From Mangrovimonas aestuarii (GTDB lineage Bacteria > Bacteroidota > Bacteroidia > Flavobacteriales > Flavobacteriaceae), in NCBI RefSeq assembly GCF_028767185.1, contig NZ_JARACK010000003.1:264098-328097 (forward strand): DNA of 64,000 nucleotides, written 5' to 3'. This document shows positions 44,197 to 53,800 of this stretch, in pieces. Below the pieces are notes generated by a model. The model ran no database searches. It worked only from the letters and a program-made list of their open reading frames with translations, and was not told the origin of the DNA. Each line of letters begins with the position of its first letter. Position 1 is the stretch's first letter. The position numbers and the translations under genes were made by a program.

Positions 44197-45174
44197 ATGC
44201 GACACATTTTTTTGTTGGGGTTGATGCTTATTACAGTTTTTGGCTGTAAAGATGGAAAGTCAGCTTCAAGAAGAATTATTCCAGAGTCATCAGGAAACAT
44301 TAATAGTCTATCTGTAGTTGTAGATAATGATCTATGGCAAGGAGAAGTAGGAGAGGCCATAAGAAGTATTCTCGCTGCTCCAGTTGATGGATTACCACAA
44401 GATGAGCCTTTGTTTACAATCAATCAAATGCCTCCATCTGTGTTTTCCGATTTTGCAACAAAAAACAGAACGATACTTAAACTGGAGAAAAGTGATAGTG
44501 CCAGTGTAAAAATTATTAACGATGTATTTGCACGACCACAAAAGGTAGTTGTTGTTAGTGGGAGCACTAATCAACAGTTTATTGAGTTACTTACTAAGAA
44601 CGCAACCAAAATTGTGGAGGCGTTCAAGAATGAAGAAATTAAAGAAAAACAACGTCGAATCTCCCTATCATTACATGATTTAGGAGACATTAAAAAGGAC
44701 TTGGGTGTTAATCTTAAATTTCCAACCGCTTACAGGATAGCTAAAAATGAAAATGGTTTCTTTTGGATAAGAAAGGATATTACAACAGGAACCCAGAATA
44801 TTATGCTCTTTGAGTTGCCTAGGCATGCCATTACTCGTAATGATAGTGTTGTGAACCAAATTATAAAACTTAGGGATTCCATTGGTAAAGTACATATTCC
44901 TGGACCAACAGATGGAAGTTACATGATTACCGAAAAAGCCTATGCTCCTTATGTTTTTGATGGTATTATAGACAACAAACCCACTATAGAAACCAAAGGA
45001 CTATGGGACGTTAAAAATGCTTTCATGTCTGGTCCATTTGTTAACTATATAATAGATGATGAAGCTAATAACCGTTTATTGGTTATAGAAGGATTTACTT
45101 TTGCTCCTTCGGTAGAAAAGCGGGATTATATGTTTGAATTGGAAGCTATAATGAAGTCTATACAATTGAATTAA
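44197..45174 (+). CDS. DUF4837 family lipoprotein
   Basis: The 325-residue protein has a lipoprotein signal (LMLITVFGCKDGKS, C17). Characteristic segments are DNDLWQGEVGEAIRSILAAP, LPQDEPLFTINQMPPSVF and RKDITTGTQNIMLFELPR; this matches the DUF4837 family of Bacteroidota, which has no known function. The position right after a lytic transglycosylase suggests an envelope role. It ends at a bidirectional terminator shared with tatA. Confidence 0.85.
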   Translation: MRHIFLLGLMLITVFGCKDGKSASRRIIPESSGNINSLSVVVDNDLWQGEVGEAIRSILAAPVDGLPQDEPLFTINQMPPSVFSDFATKNRTILKLEKSDSASVKIINDVFARPQKVVVVSGSTNQQFIELLTKNATKIVEAFKNEEIKEKQRRISLSLHDLGDIKKDLGVNLKFPTAYRIAKNENGFFWIRKDITTGTQNIMLFELPRHAITRNDSVVNQIIKLRDSIGKVHIPGPTDGSYMITEKAYAPYVFDGIIDNKPTIETKGLWDVKNAFMSGPFVNYIIDDEANNRLLVIEGFTFAPSVEKRDYMFELEAIMKSIQLN

Positions 45175-45191
45175 TAGAACCTTTAAGATAT

Positions 45192-45225
45192 AAAAAAACC
45201 CGACAAATATTTGTCGGGTTTTTTT
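45192..45225. terminator. Bidirectional terminator between DUF4837 and tatA genes
   Basis: CCCGACAAATATTTGTCGGG (45199-45218) is a perfect palindrome flanked by an A7 run and a T7 run. Confidence 0.93.
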
Positions 45226-45246
45226 ATATCTTAAACTGGTAAGTAA

Positions 45247-45432
45247 TTAATCCTTTTTGTTTGAAGCTGTATCGTCTTCATCTTTGCTTGCATCCTTGAA
45301 TTCCTTGATGCCGCTTCCTAGACCGCGCATTAGTTCTGGGATTTTTTTCCCGCCAAATAACAATAATACCAATACAGCAATCATTACATATTGCCAAGGA
45401 CCTATAACCAAAAATGTTCCTAATAAACTCAT
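45247..45432 (-). CDS. tatA: Sec-independent protein translocase TatA
   Basis: The 61-residue protein has one N-terminal membrane helix ([20 protein letters not shown]), the conserved [20 protein letters not shown] hinge and amphipathic helix, and an acidic tail ([11 protein letters not shown]). This is the TatA/TatE pore subunit for folded twin-arginine substrates. tatC is not in the window. It is a single gene divergent from the M23 peptidase gene. Confidence 0.95.
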   Translation of the reverse strand: MSLLGTFLVIGPWQYVMIAVLVLLLFGGKKIPELMRGLGSGIKEFKDASKDEDDTASNKKD

Positions 45433-45452
45433 TGTGATGTTTGTTTAGGCTA

Positions 45453-45460
45453 CAAAGTTA
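45453..45460 (-). promoter_or_regulatory. TAnnTTTG -7 element for tatA
   Basis: Minus strand reads TAACTTTG, 20 bases before the tatA ATG. Confidence 0.45.
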
Positions 45461-45536
45461 ATAATATAAACTCAAATAATGTTCTTTTAAGTTAACTTTA
45501 GTATTAGCGAAATCGGAGGATGCTGTTATTTTTAAC

Positions 45537-45544
45537 TAATTTTG
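45537..45544 (+). promoter_or_regulatory. TAnnTTTG -7 element for the M23 peptidase gene
   Basis: TAATTTTG lies 7 bases before the start codon. Confidence 0.4.
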
Positions 45545-45551
45545 TGTTCGC

Positions 45552-46421
45552 ATGAACCAGAAAAAGAATAAGACAAAGAAGATTACAAAAAAGTTACTGC
45601 ATAAGTATCGTTTGGTAATTTTAAACGAAGATACTTTTGAAGAACGATTATCGTTGAAATTAACGCGCTTGAATGTGTTTGTTTTGGTGTCGCTGTCTTC
45701 TATTTTACTAATCGCATTGACAACCGTGCTAATAGCGTTTACACCTCTTAGGGAGTATATTCCAGGCTATTCGTCGACTTCATTAAGAAAAAAAGCAACG
45801 ACATTACTCTATAAAACCGATTCATTACAGCAGGTAGTTAATATGAACGAGCGCTACTATGCTTCCATAAAAAAAGTACTAACTGGTGACGTGAGTTCAA
45901 AAGGATTCAACAGGGACTCGCTAACAGAGGCCATTAAGTTAGAGGTTAGTGAAGTTGATTTAAAACCAAGTAAAGAGGATTCTTTATTAAGGGAAAAAGT
46001 AGACAAAGAGGATAAGTACAACTTTTTTGAAACCGCTACATCTTCGGCAAATTTTGTGTTGTTTCCCCCTGTTAGCGGAACTATATCAGATATATACAAT
46101 CCTAAGGATAAACATTTCGCTGTAGATATAGTTGTTGCTAAAGACACTCCAATAAAGGCCGTAGGAGACGGAACCGTTATTTTTGCAGAATGGACAACCG
46201 ATACAGGTTATGTAATTATATTAGAACACAGTCATGGATTAATTTCGGTATACAAACACAATGCTTCATTAACAAAAAATCAAGGCGATTTGGTTAAAGC
46301 TGGAGAGGTTATTGCCATTGCTGGTAATACTGGAGAACTAACAACCGGACCGCACTTACATTTTGAGCTATGGAGTGATGGCTATCCGGTAAATCCAACT
46401 AATTTCATTGATTTTAAATAA
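45552..46421 (+). CDS. M23 family metallopeptidase (membrane-anchored LytM-type)
   Basis: The 289-residue protein has a basic cytoplasmic N-terminus, a membrane helix (about 50-72, LSSILLIALTTVLIAFTP), a coiled linker and a C-terminal M23 domain. Zinc-site motifs are KHFAVDIVV (HxxxD) and GPHLHFELW (HxH). GTVIFAEWTTDTGYVIILEH and SLTKNQGDLVKAGEVIA are typical. Such enzymes are peptidoglycan DD-endopeptidases or amidase activators; both zinc motifs are intact, so catalysis is possible. The GH3 gene starts directly after the stop codon. Confidence 0.92.
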   Translation: MNQKKNKTKKITKKLLHKYRLVILNEDTFEERLSLKLTRLNVFVLVSLSSILLIALTTVLIAFTPLREYIPGYSSTSLRKKATTLLYKTDSLQQVVNMNERYYASIKKVLTGDVSSKGFNRDSLTEAIKLEVSEVDLKPSKEDSLLREKVDKEDKYNFFETATSSANFVLFPPVSGTISDIYNPKDKHFAVDIVVAKDTPIKAVGDGTVIFAEWTTDTGYVIILEHSHGLISVYKHNASLTKNQGDLVKAGEVIAIAGNTGELTTGPHLHFELWSDGYPVNPTNFIDFK

Positions 46422-47930
46422 ATGATATCATTAAAATCGGCATTGGCAAAACCCTTTGCAAAACGGGTATATAAATCCATAAAGAAATGGAGCAAGAATC
46501 CTGTGGAAACTCAGGAGAAGGTGTTCCAAGAGTTAATTTCTACAGGTGCGGGCACTGTATTTGGAAAGGATCATGATTTTGTGAGCATTAATTCGCATTA
46601 CGATTTTACAAAACGTGTACCCGTTCGTGATTACGAAGCGTTACGACCCTATGTGGATAGAGTTGTTGCAGGTGAGAAAGATATTCTCTGGAAAGGGAAG
46701 CCTATTTATTTTGCTAAGACTTCTGGAACCACCTCTGGTGCGAAGTATATTCCAATAACCAGAGACTCTATGCCGAGTCATATTGAGGCGGCAAGAAACG
46801 CAATTCTGATGTATGTTCATGAAACGGGAAATTCAAGTTTTGTAGATGGTAAAATGATATTTCTTCAGGGAAGTCCTGTTTTAGAAGAGAAAAATGGAAT
46901 ACAGCTAGGGCGTCTTTCAGGTATTGTGGCTCATTATGTGCCAAAATATCTACAAAGAAACCGAATGCCTAGTTGGGAAACCAACTGTATTGAAGATTGG
47001 GAATCTAAAGTAGATGCCATTGTTGAGGAAACTTTAGTTGAAGATATGACCATTATTTCTGGGATTCCTCCATGGGTTCAAATGTATTTCGAAAGAATAA
47101 TTGAAAAAACAGGAAAACCTGTTGGCGAAGTTTTCCAGAATTTTGAATTGTTCATATATGGGGGCGTAAATTTTGAACCTTATCGAGCAAAATTCGAAAG
47201 TTTGATTGGGAGAAGAGTTGATAGCATAGAGTTATATCCTGCTAGTGAAGGATTTTTTGCATTTCAAGATTCACAAACTGAAAAGGGAATGTTGTTACAA
47301 CTTAATTCAGGTATTTTCTATGAATTTATTAAGGCTGAAGATTTTTTTGACGATAACCCAACTAGAATTACCATTAAAGATGTAGAGCTTGAAGTAAACT
47401 ATGTTATGATTGTGTCGACTAATGCCGGACTATGGGCTTATAATGTAGGAGATACAGTTGCTTTTACATCTCTTAAACCATTTAGAGTTGTTGTTACTGG
47501 GCGCATAAAGCATTTTATTTCTGCTTTTGGTGAGCATGTTATAGGTAAAGAAGTTGAGCAGGCTCTACAGGATGCATTAGCCAACACCAATATACAGGTT
47601 TCTGAGTTTACTGTAGCGCCACAGATAACTCCAAAGGAAGGTTTACCCTATCACGAATGGTTCATCGAATTTGAAGAGACACCAGCTGATTTAAATGAAT
47701 TTTCATCAATAGTTGACCAATGTTTGAGAAAGCAGAATAGCTATTACGATGATTTGATTGTGGGCAAAGTGCTAAAACCTTTGAAAGTCAAAGTTGTTCA
47801 ACCAGAAGGCTTCCAAAAATATATGAAATCCATTGGAAAATTGGGGGGACAAAACAAATTACCTCGATTAGCTAATGATAGAAAGATCGCAGATGCTCTG
47901 GAAGAAATAGGCGTCTTGATTAACAAATAA
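46422..47930 (+). CDS. GH3 auxin-responsive promoter family protein (acyl-adenylating type)
   Basis: The 502-residue protein begins ISLKSALAKPFAKRVYKSIK and contains the adenylation-loop segment YFAKTSGTTSGAKYIPITRD, then VKIYPASEGFF-like SIELYPASEGFFAFQD and VVVTGRIKHFISAFGEHV, the GH3 signatures. Plant GH3 enzymes conjugate jasmonate or auxin to amino acids by adenylation; the bacterial role is unknown. Its ATG abuts the M23 stop with no gap, so coupling is likely. This M23-GH3 pairing recurs in flavobacteria as far as I recall. Confidence 0.9.
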   Translation: MISLKSALAKPFAKRVYKSIKKWSKNPVETQEKVFQELISTGAGTVFGKDHDFVSINSHYDFTKRVPVRDYEALRPYVDRVVAGEKDILWKGKPIYFAKTSGTTSGAKYIPITRDSMPSHIEAARNAILMYVHETGNSSFVDGKMIFLQGSPVLEEKNGIQLGRLSGIVAHYVPKYLQRNRMPSWETNCIEDWESKVDAIVEETLVEDMTIISGIPPWVQMYFERIIEKTGKPVGEVFQNFELFIYGGVNFEPYRAKFESLIGRRVDSIELYPASEGFFAFQDSQTEKGMLLQLNSGIFYEFIKAEDFFDDNPTRITIKDVELEVNYVMIVSTNAGLWAYNVGDTVAFTSLKPFRVVVTGRIKHFISAFGEHVIGKEVEQALQDALANTNIQVSEFTVAPQITPKEGLPYHEWFIEFEETPADLNEFSSIVDQCLRKQNSYYDDLIVGKVLKPLKVKVVQPEGFQKYMKSIGKLGGQNKLPRLANDRKIADALEEIGVLINK

Positions 47931-47950
47931 AAAGGCAAAATAAAACTTTA

Positions 47951-49549
47951 GTGCAAAACCAACGCTTATTATCCAATAATGGAAAAAATAAACTTTTTAG
48001 TGGGCTTAATAGCTTTCTACTTATCTCGTTTGTTTTTTTTACGGGCGTTTTACAATCTCAAACGGAGCAACTTTTAAACAAGGCTGAGGAATTTATATAC
48101 TATAATCCAGACGAATCTATTAAAATTGGAGAACATTTACTTTCCTCATCATCCAACGATTCATTTAAGGCTTCATTTTTCAATATACTATCAGAGGCAT
48201 ATTACGTTAAAGGAAATTGGAATGCAGCAATACAGAAGGCTTTCTATAATGGAGATCATTTAATCACACAGAATCCAATAACGGAAGTAGAGAACAATCT
48301 TTTAAGAGCAAAGTTATTTAGGTTTCTTTACCTTGATAAGCAATCTGAGGAATGTCTTTATAAAGCCAAATTAGCATCAGAATTAATAAATTCAGAGCGA
48401 AAAAAAGATTCATTAAAGGTGCTTTTCGTATTTGAAGAGGCTGCAAAATATATTGAAAGACAAGAAGCCCAAAAGGCTTTCGACATTTTGGTTGACTTGA
48501 AGAAAAGCAATAAAACTTTCTTGGAAAACAGTCTTTTATTAGCTCAAAAGTTTGATATCCTTAAGGGAAGAGCTCTAAAGAATATTTTTGAGCTGGACTT
48601 CGCAGAAACTGCTTTTAACTCTGCATTATCTCGTTTGGAGGCTCAAAACAATCTTAATTTTTTTGATGCAGGTGAAATTTTGAACGAGTTAGGTTATCTC
48701 TACTTACAGCAAAAGCGTTACTTAGAGGCAGAAGCTGCTTTCCTTAAAGCCTTAGAGTTTGGAGAGAAACTTAATAATATCCCATTGTTGGAAAAGATTA
48801 ACTTAGGCTTGGCACGAACTTATTTAGCTGTAAACGATAAGGAGAAACACGGAGAATTTAATGCAAAAGTTTTACTTATATCTAGTGAGTTAGAGCAATT
48901 GGAACAAGAGGCTATTAATACATCATATAGTTTGTTAACAGCTGAATATCAATATAGTTTTAAGCAAGTTAAAGATAAACATAGCTATTACTTTTATGTT
49001 ACATTAGCTTTGTTGTTTGTTGTATTGTTATTTGCTGTTGTTGTATTTTACAAAGGTATTTCGCAAAAAAGGAAATTAAGTGAGATAATCAATTATCTTG
49101 AAGTTAGCAGAAAACAGTTGCTTAGTAGTACTTCAAAAAAGAAAAAAGTAGTTAAAAAACTATCTATTCCCGATGAAACAGAACAACTGCTAATCGCTAA
49201 ATTAAAAAGATTTGAAAAGTCAACTAAATATCTAAATAAAGAAATGTCTTTAGCGTTACTTGCTGGCAACTTTGAAACTAATACAAAGTACCTTTCAGAG
49301 GTGATAAACAGGCATTATGGAGACAATTTCAATACATACATAAATAAACTCCGTATTAATTATATTATTGATAGATTAAAGAACGATCCTAATTACATTC
49401 ATTATAAAATTAGTTTCCTTGCCGAAAAAGGGGGATTCTCATCTCATAGTACATTTGCTACGGTTTTTAAAACTATTGTAGGGATGACTCCAGTTACCTT
49501 TATTAATCTGTTAAGGGAAGAAAAGGAGCAAAATAGCGATACGAATTAA
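47951..49549 (+). CDS. Membrane TPR protein with C-terminal AraC-type DNA-binding domain
   Basis: This 532-residue protein starts at GTG 47951; no ATG exists nearby in frame. A signal-like hydrophobic segment (about 20-36, LLISFVFFTGVLQSQ) precedes a helical TPR region (about 40-330). A membrane helix (346-368) leads to a basic linker and a cytoplasmic AraC-type HTH domain (about 425-525: LNKEMSLALLAGNFETNTKY, INKLRINYIIDRLKNDP, AEKGGFSSHSTFATVFK, MTPVTFINLL). The TPR part would be periplasmic, making this a one-component membrane regulator. The next gene overlaps by one base (TAATG) and encodes a homologue without the DNA-binding domain. Confidence 0.87.
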   Translation: MQNQRLLSNNGKNKLFSGLNSFLLISFVFFTGVLQSQTEQLLNKAEEFIYYNPDESIKIGEHLLSSSSNDSFKASFFNILSEAYYVKGNWNAAIQKAFYNGDHLITQNPITEVENNLLRAKLFRFLYLDKQSEECLYKAKLASELINSERKKDSLKVLFVFEEAAKYIERQEAQKAFDILVDLKKSNKTFLENSLLLAQKFDILKGRALKNIFELDFAETAFNSALSRLEAQNNLNFFDAGEILNELGYLYLQQKRYLEAEAAFLKALEFGEKLNNIPLLEKINLGLARTYLAVNDKEKHGEFNAKVLLISSELEQLEQEAINTSYSLLTAEYQYSFKQVKDKHSYYFYVTLALLFVVLLFAVVVFYKGISQKRKLSEIINYLEVSRKQLLSSTSKKKKVVKKLSIPDETEQLLIAKLKRFEKSTKYLNKEMSLALLAGNFETNTKYLSEVINRHYGDNFNTYINKLRINYIIDRLKNDPNYIHYKISFLAEKGGFSSHSTFATVFKTIVGMTPVTFINLLREEKEQNSDTN

Positions 49550-50709
49550 TGAACGTAACTCAAACATATGCTATAATCATTGTTTTTTTCCTAAGCTTTT
49601 GGCAGGGAAATACAAGAACCCACATACACCAGAAGGATATAGATAGCATTCTTAACAGGGCCATTAATGAAATTTATGAAGACCCCAATAAAGCTATAGA
49701 AATGGGCTTGGAGGTCTACAATAATCAAAATTACGAAATCAATACCCGTATAAGGGGGTTGGTGCTAGTGGCCACAGCATATGGAGCTAAAAGAGATTAC
49801 CAAAAGGCTTTGAGTTTAATGGTTGAGTCCAATGAACTTATTCAAGGGGTTGACGATGTAGAGCTCAAAGTGGACGTACTTTGGAGAACAGCTACTTTTT
49901 ATCAACAATTGCGGGTTTTCGATAAGGCTATACAGTTTCTGGATGAAGCTGAGCGTTTAGCTTTAGATAAAAATAATCGACAAAAATTAGGATCTTATCT
50001 GCCAAGTATATATGCTGTGAAAGGCCTTGTTTATAAGGACAAGTTGAGCTGTGATATAGCTCTGGAGTTTTTTGAAAAAAGCCTGAAAGAGTATTGGAAG
50101 ACAAGTGGAAACACTGATAATTTTCGGAACAGAAGTGTTGTGCAATACAATAGAGGTAACTGCTTTATCCTTTTGGGAGACTACAAATCTGCAATTGAAA
50201 GTTATAATGCAGCCATAGAATTGGCAGAAACAAGAGGGGCTAATAGCCTTGTAGCTTTTGGATTGAAAGGGTTGGCGGAAGTTTACACATTAGAAGGAAA
50301 CTACCAAGAGGCAATAGGGTTTTTAAACACGGCGCTACAACTTTCTGCTACAGTGGGAGACCTTGTATTGAATAGGGAAATTTATGAAGGACTTTATGAA
50401 AACTATCTGGCATTAAACGATAAAGAAAAATATCAAAAATACTCCGAGCTGTTTTATAAAACTCAACTTAAGGTAAAAGAGTTAGAAAGAGCATCAATAA
50501 GTAATTCAATTACCGATTTTTCTAAGGCAATACAAAAACAAAAACAACAGGCAAAAAGAGACATTAAATTCAATTTGTTAGTTGTGCTAATTGCTATACT
50601 TATTGTCATTTTTACGGTTATTATTATTAAAAGAAAAAATGACAAAATTGTTAAATCACTCAAAATAGCCATTGAAAACCTTCAAAAAACAAAGCTTTCA
50701 AAAGGCTAA
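49549..50709 (+). CDS. Membrane TPR protein, homologue of the upstream regulator lacking its DNA-binding domain
   Basis: The 386-residue protein has an N-terminal hydrophobic segment (AIIIVFFLSFWQG), TPR-like helices (RGNCFILLGDYKSAIESYNA, LAEVYTLEGNYQEAIGFLNT) and a membrane helix near 345-367 (LLVVLIAILIVIFTVIII). It ends with a 25-residue basic tail and no HTH. Order and local sequence parallel the upstream protein: LNRAINEIYEDPNKAIEMG vs LNKAEEFIYYNPDESIKIG, and YLALNDKEKYQKY vs YLAVNDKEKHGEF. Its ATG overlaps the upstream TAA. It lies 162 bases ahead of the giant adhesin gene. It may sense or modulate together with the regulator; this is inference. Confidence 0.8.
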   Translation: MNVTQTYAIIIVFFLSFWQGNTRTHIHQKDIDSILNRAINEIYEDPNKAIEMGLEVYNNQNYEINTRIRGLVLVATAYGAKRDYQKALSLMVESNELIQGVDDVELKVDVLWRTATFYQQLRVFDKAIQFLDEAERLALDKNNRQKLGSYLPSIYAVKGLVYKDKLSCDIALEFFEKSLKEYWKTSGNTDNFRNRSVVQYNRGNCFILLGDYKSAIESYNAAIELAETRGANSLVAFGLKGLAEVYTLEGNYQEAIGFLNTALQLSATVGDLVLNREIYEGLYENYLALNDKEKYQKYSELFYKTQLKVKELERASISNSITDFSKAIQKQKQQAKRDIKFNLLVVLIAILIVIFTVIIIKRKNDKIVKSLKIAIENLQKTKLSKG

Positions 50710-50871
50710 CCAATTTTACTGCTTTTAATCTTTAATAGATTGTATTTTAGGATTTTATGTTTAAATTTAGTTTTTCGATTTTCAGGAAATACTAAATACC
50801 CCTATATATATTAAGGTTAATGAATAGTTAACTTTCACGCCATTTAAAGTTTAAACCGAAAAGGGAAAAGC

Positions 50872-53800
50872 ATGAGAAACAATCAACAACTAATCTTGGT
50901 AATAAGTCGTTTATTGCCATTTAGATTACGGTGGAACTTCACCAGATCCTTACAGGGTCAATTTAAAAATCAACCAATTCGCCTTTTAACCTCTCTAGCA
51001 TTTTTTATGTTGGTTAGCTTACAAGGCTTTGCACAATTACCGACAGAATCTTTCGAAAGCGGTGTGCCTGCAGATTGGACTATTATTAATAATAGTATAG
51101 GTACTTCTGACTGGGGTGCAACCACAGATGGTTATTTGGGGACAAACGCTGTTACAGTAGATCCTTCTGCAGATAATATTGGAGACCAGAATACAGCAGA
51201 GTATTTTTTGGTTACTCCACAAATTACCATACCGGCAAATGGTGAGATTCACTTCTTTACCAAACAAGGTGATGCTGCTGATAATGGTACCATTTACGAA
51301 TTGCGTTTATCTACGGCAAACCAACCAGATGTAAATGGTTTTAGTGTGCTTTTGGATTCATGGACTGAAGCAGACTTAAACTCTGGTTCGCAAACAGCTT
51401 ACGAAGAAAAGGTTGTTGAATTCCCTGATCTTCCTGCAATTCCGGTTTATGTTGCTTTTGTAGCCATCAATACTCAAAATGGCGCAACACCAACTGGTGA
51501 TGCTTGGTTTGTTGACGATGTAAGTGTTATAGAGGGGTGTTCAGCTGTTGTTGAAGATACTTTTGTTATTGAAAACATTACTCCTGAAGGAGCCGACTTA
51601 TCCTGGTCGCATCCTACGGCTACTAATTTTGAAGTTCAAGTGATTCCTGCTGGAGGCGTTCCTGCAGATACAGGAGGCGTTCCTGTATCAGGAAGCTCTT
51701 TGACAGTTGACGGATTGGATAGTAGTACTGCCTTCGATGTTTACATCCAAGCAGTTTGTCCTAACGGGTCAGTTAGTGATTTGAGCGGACCTTTTAACTT
51801 TACAACACTAAATTTAGGAACCTCTTGTGATTTTCCTATAGTTGTTCCAGATGTTTTATCAGGAACACCTTATGTTTTAGCAGATAACTTGGCTAATTAT
51901 GGCAACCCTGATGTTGTGTATGATGATGCAGGAACAGGTTGTGTTGCAAACCCGGGAGGTGCTAACGGATTAAACGGAGACAAGATATTTTTAAGTTACA
52001 CGGCAACTCAAGATGCCTTGATAACTATAACACAAGATGTTTCAGTTACATTGCCAGAAGGAAACTGTTGGAATGATAATACAACTGTTTACATCTATGA
52101 TGGCTGTTCAAATGTTGGAGTAAGCTGTCTTGATGGTACTTATACAACAGGAGGTATACAACAAAATCAGATAGAGAACTTTTTGGTTCAGGCGGGACAA
52201 ACCTATATTATCGTAGTATCGGCACCTTATGCTCCAGGAGCAGGCATTTGTTTTGAGTTGGAGATTGAAGGCTCTTCTTGTGCTGCGCCTTCAGGAATCA
52301 CTTATGATGATTTAACCGAAAATAGTGTCCTTTTTTCTTGGGATAATGTTGGAGGTTTTGCAGATTCATGGGAGTATACTACTGTACCAACCGGAAATCC
52401 AGAACCAACTGGTGCTGGAACTGCTACTGCAACAAATGTTGACAACTTAATCAATACCGGTTTGGTTGCAGGAACAACTTACGATTTTTATGTAAGATCT
52501 GTTTGTGGTGGTACGTCAAGTGAATGGAGTGCTCCATTTACATTTACTACACAATGTACAACTTTCGATACGCCTTACTCTACAGAATTTGCTAGTGTAA
52601 ATTCAACAACTCCTGAACCATGTTGGAACATTATTGATGTCAACATGGATTTGTCAACATGGAAATACTCTTTTGGATATGCATCTATATCTACAGGAAC
52701 TAACCAAGGAAATAACAATGATATTTTCGTGTCTCCAAGAATAAACTTCACTGGACCACAAAAGAGATTGCGTTTTAAACAACGTAACGCTTCAGGTGTT
52801 TCTACCTATTCTATTTGGGTGTCAACTACAGGTGTTGGTGCAGATAACTTTACGACTCAAATTTATCCGGAAACAGAGATATCTACTGGTTTTAACTGGG
52901 AGGAAGTAATTGTTAACATACCTACTTCGGTTACAGGAGAAGTTAATATTGGATGGGTTGTTTCACCTAATGCCAATGAAACTGCAAACAGTTTAAACAT
53001 TGACGATGTTGTTGTAGAAGATATTCCGGCTTGTCCTAATCCTTTAGACATTACGGTTGACAATATTACTGGAACTAGTGCCGATATTTCTTGGACTCAA
53101 GGCTTTGAAGAAACCCAATGGGAAATAGCTATTCAAGATGCTGGAACTGGAGAGCCTACAGGTTCTGGAACCTTGGTAACTGAAAACGATCCTTATCAAG
53201 CTATAGATTTATTACCTGCGCATCAATATGAGGTTTATGTAAGAGCGTATTGTAATTCTACCGAACAGAGTGAATGGATTGGTCCAGTAAGCTTTGAAAC
53301 ACTTTGTACTGTTTTTGATACGCCATTCTTTGAAAGTTTTGATGATGGTGACCCAAATACACATAAATTCTGTTGGAGTACCAACAATGCTAATATGGAT
53401 AATGGTCAATGGGCTATTGCTCCAAATTTTGCAACTACGCAAGCGCCATTCTTTTTCCCTCCAACTAGTTTTGATGATTGGTTAATTTCTCCTGCTATAA
53501 ACGTAGATGGTGTTAAGGAATTGAAGTTCGACTACCGTTCGGCATTTTCATTTTTCTTCCCAACCACTAGGTTTGGTCTTGAGGTATTAATATCAACTAC
53601 GGATACAGACCCATCAAGTTTTACCGTAATAGAGCCATACTTCGAGTTTACGAATACGGTCTTCCAAGAAAAATCTGTATTATTTGAGGCGACAGGTACT
53701 GTTTATATTGCCTTTAGAATACCTCCAGAATTTTCTACAGCAGAAGGTTATTCTGTTTTGGATATAGATAACGTGAGCATTAACGATGCTCCTAACTGCC

